Origin: Ulota crispa
Lineage: Eukaryota; Streptophyta; Bryopsida; Orthotrichales; Orthotrichaceae
Reading direction: 5' to 3'
Length of the DNA stretch: 64,000 nt
Assembly: GCA_963920765.1 (NCBI GenBank)
Contig: OY987248.1
Coordinates: 10,946,539 to 11,010,538, forward strand
A model generated the notes under the pieces. It was given only the letters and a program-made list of their open reading frames with translations, did not search any database and was not told where the DNA came from. Both the position numbers and the translations under genes were made by a program. Position 1 is the first letter of the stretch; the number at the start of each line of letters is the position of its first letter. Positions 58,255-64,000 of this stretch are shown one piece after another.

Positions 58255-61200
58255 CTAAAACTTATGCACCTGCTCATTTTTGTAGCCAATCTCTCTCAAA
58301 AGTCCAAGTACCTACATTTGCCAAATCCAGCAATTAGTTTGTCAACCTCGACGATAGTACAAAAATCACACGTTAGCTGCTGTAATCATAAATCTTGTGG
58401 CCTGATAAAAAGCTGCTTGACATCTTCGTATGCTCACCTGCCCACTGTACCGTTCCTTATCTTTCTTTCCGCAAACACGGTCCATCAGCTTCGGGGGTCC
58501 ACTGACCTGCGAAATCAATGAGAAAGACACAAATCATGTTCAGGTACGAACACCCATAAGCGTGAAAATAAGGGTTTTGGAGTAAGGAAAACCGGTTGAT
58601 GAACTTTGAAAAAAATAGTATTAAGTCAAGAAGAGGAAATTAAAAATATTGGCATCAATTTAAAATTTCTAATTGCAAGTATTTGTTCACAAAGACTTTA
58701 CAAAGTTCAAAATCACTGAAAATTTATGGTAGTGTGTAGGAGATGCTAAAAAAGATGCTTCATGAAACCTTTTGTGTGCTCATACACTCATAATACTAAC
58801 TTGAGGAGTTCTGAAGTAGTGAGATGGGGCACTAAAAATTGTCATGCTAGTCACCCTAGACCATCACTTTGTCATCCAAAACCATCATTTTGTCATCCAT
58901 AACCAATTTTTTTTAACTGTCACTGACATCACTGACACAATTAGGTACCGGGGATGGGGGCACTCAGGGAGAGAGGTGTTCCTACCTTACAGGAGACAGT
59001 ACAATACATACAAACTCAATTCCTAGGATTGTTCTAGAAAACCTAACTTATGAGACAATTTACATAAAAAACTTGCTTTGAGTAGTGTTACAATAGCCAA
59101 ATTCGTGTACCAAAATAAGAGTGTGAGAAGCAGGATGAGGCAATGCTTTATAAATCATATCTGCCGTGACGTGTCCCACACCACCATTCCATTCTCCTCC
59201 TGCAATGTTCACTGTGTAGAACACCTTCCACACCCCCCACGGTTCATACAAAACCCCGTGTTAGTCTGCAAAAAGTCACTCAATTAACCGACAAAACCCC
59301 AAAATCCCAGTTGCCAAAAGGCAAAAAATATCCCTAGAACCATGATTTGTGTGACCTAATGATGCACCTTAAAATTTGGATGCGCCTGGGATACTTTGTC
59401 TAGTTTTTCCTTCAACAAAATATCCTCTTGGGACTCGGTTTCGTAAAGCAGCGAGACCTGTCATACAATCCAATAGATTCCTCATTAAATTCCATATCCA
59501 CAAAGCCAGAACGTTGTACACTAAGTAGCATAGGGGTTTAGAATATTTTTGCTTAAAATATACTTGCTTGCACTTGCAATAAAACCTCCATAGGTGTTCA
59601 TAAAAACCTAGCCAAATTTAATTGCAACATTGATCTTAAGGCAGTTGAATCCTAGCCAATTGTAAAACGTCTAGGTTTTCTACAATACCTATACGAGGAA
59701 ATTTTCTATTGGTGATGGTACTGGGAGAAGCACAGTTTGAAGAAGGTAACCAAAAATTGCAACAAAATAAAATAGTCACGTAAAATCACACCTCGGAGAC
59801 AGTTAGCCCTAAAAATATGAGTGTAGGTCAGTTGTGCCGCACCTGAGTATTATCTTTGGGATTTGACATGATTGAATTAATCAGCTGTAGCATGTGTGTG
59901 ATACCAACATCACCAGCAATCTGCATCCCAATTCCTCCATTGTCTCAGATTAACAAGTTTTTCTGTATTGAAAACAAAAAGCAAAAATCCAGGAATTTGT
60001 AACTGATATGAAAGAAAAGCTGACTTTTAGTACGAAGGTTTAAATGAGCTTACCATACCCAAATGCTTCTTCATGTTGGCTTTGTACAGCAGCTCTTGAA
60101 CTGGGCTACAAACATCAACAGGAAGAATTCTAACCAGGAATCCTCATGTTGTAAAACTACAAAGAACAATTCTTATAGTGTATTGAAATTGGTAAGACAC
60201 TTCTGAGGAGGAGAGGCTCTTACCCCCTCATTTGAAGTCCGTTTCCGGGGTTTAAACGAGCAATACGTTGGCTCATCAAACCATCAGGGAGGATCTACAC
60301 AAGCAAACCAGAGCAGAGAACCTCAATAACCACAATTTGAAAAAAAAAACTAAAAGAAATAAAAAATATATATGCATCTGCAGTGATCAACTTGAAAAAA
60401 CTGGAAAAATCAATAGACCTAGTTCTAACAGAGGTCCCTCTCTAGATAAGAAACATAGATGGACTGACCTTGATCATCAAATCGAAGTATCCTGTCGCAC
60501 GAAAATCTGAAATTGGTACATATCTGCATACAAAAAACTCTGGATTAAAACATTTCCAAAAAATAGAGATTCAGCAATTCACCTCTTAAGAACTTTGCAG
60601 ATACCTTTACCCTCGATAGTTCCGTTTTGAGCCCAGGAGGGTTTAGCAATATTAGAACTAGGATTCAAAAAAGCAGAGTATCTTTTCTTCAAGGTTGCTC
60701 TTGACATTACTTTTATAATAATAACTTCTGCTATGCATAGAAAAATTCCTCCTTAATTCAAGGATATGATACATACGGACGAGATATCATCTCTTGTCTT
60801 CCTCGATTGTTGATAACTTCAGCCCTACAAAACAAACAAGCGATAAGTGTAATTGCTAGACCTCTGAGCAAGACTGTGAAAGTAAGTCTGTAAACTGAAG
60901 AGTTAAAAAAAGGGCATCCAAAGATAAGGACTTCTAGTATTTGAATCATAAGGGAAATTGTTTCAACCTTAGCAGTATATGAGATATGGGTTGAAGGCCG
61001 AGGCTCTCTTTTGGATCCAATTTAAACCTGCAAAAGAATTGAAAAACATTACATATATTTGAGGGGAAACAAACAGCAATGGACAAGATTTGATGCAAAA
61101 AGAGATATCTGGCCAAGATCAAAACCTGAGAATCCTTGTATTATAAGCAACGCGGTGATTCTCCAGCAACGTAAAATTCACCCAATTCTTCATATTTAAA

Positions 61201-63139
61201 GCTGCATAGACGAGACATACAAGTTTAGCTCCCGCCTGCTCTAGTCCTAATAAATAAAAGAAATCTCTACCACAGATTTTCCATAGCCACGTGGACGCAT
61301 GAGAAGAATTAATTAAGTAGGCCTACCATTGCTCCTGGCTGCTTTAATTTCCGGTGGCTGGGAACGAACCTAAAACAACACAAAAAATATCACAGAAATT
61401 AAGGTTTCCCATCCAGAACCGAAGTCCAAGGTGGGCTGTCAGATACCATGAATAATGTGTTGCATATAAAATTGCCTGTATACCAAATCTACTACTACAG
61501 CCCACTCATATAATCCAAATAATAAATTGAAGGGAATAATGCTTTTCTGTCCATAAGTCTAACAAATTTCAAAAGAAAAAAGTTTTATAAATAAAAAAGT
61601 TCTCGCTTAACCAAAGACAAGCCAGTAAAATCAAGCATTAGACACAAGTTAGGTACTCGTACTCGTATAAAACATAACAGCGATATTGGACGTCCTTACC
61701 ATACAAATTCTTCAAAATTTAGCAAAATTAGTAAAGTTTCAACCAGTTTTTTTTATGGTTATGGAAAATGTGGATATCATAGTGTTAAATCTGCATTTTA
61801 GCACATATAGCTTTGATTTTTGAGCCCTTTGAGATAACTATGAAGGTTTAAGTTGGGATCACTTCGTTGCAGACCTAATCCGGAACCAGACAAGACTATA
61901 GAGGCTTGGTTTCCACTTGCTTGTAGTAAAAAGTTATGATTTTTGTTAAGAATAATAAAGTAGGTGCACAGATGTTGTTTAGAAAGGATGAATAGTGCTT
62001 TTGGTACTTGTTGTTCACACTACAGGTGAAGTTAAAGTTATCAATACTAATTAATCCACCTTTCTAACCTATTATACATAATATCATGGTTTAGTACTAT
62101 CAAATCTTTGTTTTTCTTGATTTTGGAATTTAAGATTCTTAGCAAAGAATTCTTCATGTGGTCATAGTTTACTACAATTTCTAAAAACTAAAGTCAATAC
62201 TATCTAAGGTAAGAGGCTTGAAAACCAACCATCTAAGGGCTCATCCCCCTTTTTCATGGTTTTCTATGGATGGGAGGATTTTCAGTTCATTCTTCAAACA
62301 AAGAGAAATAGATACATAATGTAACACAAATTGTTTCATATTTTTTGAAACATCTTTGAATTACTTATGAATTTTCAAAAGTGCATGTGTCATAGGTCCC
62401 TATTTATGACCCTAGACCTTCCAAGAACCGTTCACTTGCAAGTTGTGAAGAGATTTGGGGAAGCAAGGAGAATGATTGGCTCTTTGCAATTAAAAACCAC
62501 TTTTCTTCTGTACATTCAATGACTATAAGAGGCCAATTTATGAACCACCTCATGTCCATCTCACTACAATCTGTATGGCGATTCAAAAAGCCGGGGCAGT
62601 TTTGAGCCTCCTACCTTACTACCACTACTACCACCAACTCTGTTCTTAATTACCAACTCAAGTGAAAATACCAATCAAGATTGACCATTAATACTCACCT
62701 AACACCACTCATAAGAGCAAGTGGAAACAAGCCTTAATCTTGGAGCATCCATCAGAACTAGAGTGTTGTTTTGGTTCTTTTTCTTCCGATTCGCACTCTA
62801 GAGTGATTTTATTAGAGTCTAATGCAAGTGGTTGAACCTTGAGAAGTGGGAATTCAAATTAATTTGGCGCTTGCTTACCCCGTAGTAGAGGGCGGGGTAG
62901 AGGGCGGCGATGCCGACGAGGGCCAGCACGGCGGCGAAGGCGAGCTCCCGTTTGTTGTCGGCGATTCCCGACGTGTCCCCGGCAGCGCGTTCCGCCCGTG
63001 TCCCCGGTCGAGGCTCTCGAGGAGTGGCGACTGTTGCACTCGTCGCAGAAGCAGAAGCAGCAGCAGAAGACGATGGCGACGACGAAGTGCCGGTGCGCCT
63101 GTCGTAATGGCTCGCTCGCAGCTTACTCCTCAGACCCAT
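58255..63139 (-). CDS. NADH-cytochrome b5 reductase-like protein, 13 exons, 357 aa, altered cofactor residues
   Basis: Exons in transcript order: 63139-62879, 61369-61327, 61201-61126, 61027-60968, 60824-60777, 60523-60469, 60294-60224, 60105-60054, 59920-59843, 59457-59368, 59224-59111, 58506-58438, 58311-58255 (1074 nt, phases agree, all GT-AG). Family landmarks in order: RPYVPISD (162-169), GYFDLMIK (174-181), GPV and MKKHLGMIAG (216-225), DNTQVSLLYE, EDILLKEKLD, FKVFYTVN, GGVGHVTADM, SGPP (318-321), and a C-terminal EIGYKNEQVHKF. This matches plant CBR2-type reductases, FAD enzymes that pass electrons from NADH to cytochrome b5. Residues 1-60 are Ser/Ala/Arg-rich; 65-86 form a membrane anchor, so a mitochondrial or ER membrane location is likely. 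Several normally conserved cofactor residues are replaced: RxYT is RPYV, GKMS is GLMS, GGTGITP is GDVGITH, CGPP is SGPP. The ATG has a good context (GCGATGG). Either a divergent or pseudo-enzyme paralogue, or a decaying gene; intact frame and splice sites favour the former. Confidence 0.88.
58542..58989. mobile_element. AAGGTAGG-family MITE, copy 6, in a reductase intron
   Basis: CAGGTACGAACACCCATAAGC to GAGGTGTTCCTACCTTA, about 448 bp, filling most of the 604 bp intron between exons 12 and 11. Interior related to 53709-54127 (AAGGGTTTTGGAGTA, TTTGTTCACAAAGA). Confidence 0.75.
62207..62628. mobile_element. GGTAG-ended MITE, second family, copy 4, in reductase intron 1
   Basis: AAGGTAAGAGGCTTGAAAACC to GAGCCTCCTACCTTA. 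Interior matches 18589-18998 (inverted) and 52444-52873. Lies in the 1.5 kb first intron. Confidence 0.7.
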
Positions 63140-63386
63140 CGCTACGCTACTGGAATTGTAGTACGATATGACTAAGTTAAGCTTAGGTGGATGGAATCCG
63201 GTTGCTAGCCTGGGAGAAAAAGAGAATCGATCAGGATTGATCAGGCTGCCGGTGACGCCTGCGACAAATCCTTGGGAGCTGGGCGGAAAAAAGAGCGCGA
63301 CGGAGCTGATGAAACTGGTTTCGGGGAAAGAAGGGCGCTTTGGAGCTCCGGTCCACCTTGGCAAGTTTGGAGTGCTGGGCACCCTC

Positions 63387-63406
63387 CACGTGGCGTGTGA
63401 CACGTG
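63387..63406 (-). promoter_or_regulatory. Twin G-box (CACGTG) motifs in the reductase promoter
   Basis: CACGTG occurs at 63387-63392 and again at 63401-63406, about 250-265 bp upstream of the start codon. The surroundings contain the ABRE cores ACGTGGC (+ strand, first box) and ACGTGTC (- strand, second box). In plants these bind bZIP or bHLH factors in light or abscisic-acid responses; regulation here is inferred. The whole promoter must fit between 63139 and the TTAA element at 63533 or extend into the repeat. Confidence 0.6.
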
Positions 63407-63532
63407 TGTCGCCAGGTGGTGGGCGGGTCAACCCCCCGCTGTCTCTTTCCCTTTGAAGCCGAGGCAGTAGGGCTGTAGGGGTAGGCACACCTTCTCCGAG
63501 AATGAAACTTGAATGAAACTTCTATGAGGAGT

Positions 63533-64000
63533 TTATCCCCTAAATGCCCAAGGCACCCAATTTGGGTGTTTATAAAACTTTGTAGATGAATAATACCTTA
63601 TCAAATCACTATTTTTAGTAATTTTTTTAAAATAGGAGTTGGTTATGAAGTCGATTTTCAACATCAAAAATCTAATTTTGAAAATGAATGTTGATGAGTA
63701 TTCTACTCAAGATTTTGTACAAGGGTGTCCACTGCAATCTTGAGTTTTTTTAGTGATGGAAGATCTTGAAAATCAACCTCAAATACACTAGAGCTTAGAG
63801 AATAATCCACATTAGAAACCCATTTAGAAAAAACATAGGAGTAGATTTTGAAAACCGTTAGTTGATTATAGTTAGACATGTAATGATCTTAAACCTCATA
63901 TTTTTTTGGTGCCCAAATTTTTAGGTTTGATATATGAAATGAGGATTGGAAGACTTCAAGTCTCTTTTGCAATTTTAACACCCTCATGTTCAAACATTAT
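63533..64000. mobile_element. Left part of a TTAA-type MITE, cut by window end
   Basis: Starts TTATCCCCTAAATGCCCAAG and continues like 28406-29214 (blocks CAAGATTTTGTACAAGGGTG and CACTAGAGCTTAGAG). The right end lies beyond the window. Confidence 0.7.

Noticed and set aside
60590-60660. Apparent extra reductase exon on the - strand, ending AACTATCGAGG before GTAAAG
   Set aside because: Including it disrupts the RPY-VPISD junction. Joining 60777 directly to 60523 gives the conserved RPYVPISD motif with correct phase.
62819-63403. Longer reductase frame starting at 63403 (88 extra N-terminal residues)
   Set aside because: The upstream part contains the G-box promoter region. The ATG at 63139 has a good context and directly precedes the Ser/Ala-rich and membrane-anchor N-terminus.
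1-64000. CRISPR arrays, tRNA or rRNA genes, bacterial operons, LTR retrotransposons
   Set aside because: Looked for and not seen: tandem repeats are few and unlike CRISPR, and no LTR pair, primer-binding site or reverse-transcriptase frame was found.

Overview
This window reads as nuclear DNA of a land plant. Two intron-containing protein genes can be assembled exon by exon, both with GT-AG introns and both from plant families: a TON1-recruiting-motif (TRM/LONGIFOLIA-like) microtubule protein on the + strand (coding 46522-51891, 7 exons, 1399 aa), and an NADH-cytochrome b5 reductase-like protein on the - strand (coding 63139-58255, 13 exons, 357 aa). GC-rich first exons or main exons (TRM exon 3, reductase exon 1) stand against very AT-rich surroundings. 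I see no bacterial or viral genes, no LTR retrotransposon, no tRNA or rRNA. The species cannot be fixed from the sequence.

The first 44.7 kb hold no gene I can support. They are packed with short non-coding DNA transposons, many nested or abutting. The dominant class has 4-bp TTAA flanks and termini of the type CCCCTAAA...TTTAGGGG, the signature of the piggyBac superfamily. I count about 32 members (74 bp to about 970 bp), roughly 30% of the window by my hand-set boundaries, with no transposase in sight. Two nested insertions leave readable empty sites that support TTAA (or a one-base variant) as the target.

Other repeats are: an array of long fold-back palindromes at 2.8-7.65 kb whose single-stranded loop is conserved while the arms diverge together; four ~580 bp Tc1/mariner-like MITEs (CTCCCTCTGTCCC termini, TA flanks); a family ending AAGGTAGG(A/C)(A/G)CACCCATAAG (six copies, one inside a reductase intron); a second family with GGTAG ends (four copies); CACTA-ended mini-hairpins; a 375 bp non-autonomous Helitron nested in another MITE; a Tourist-type MITE with TAA flanks; and a perfect 229 bp palindrome 1.1 kb downstream of the TRM gene.

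The two genes have no evident functional link. The TRM protein should act at cortical microtubules in cell-shape control. The reductase keeps the family fold signature end to end but has lost several FAD/NADH-contact residues, so it may be a catalytically altered paralogue. Its short promoter (about 390 bp, between the start codon and a TTAA element) carries two G-box motifs.
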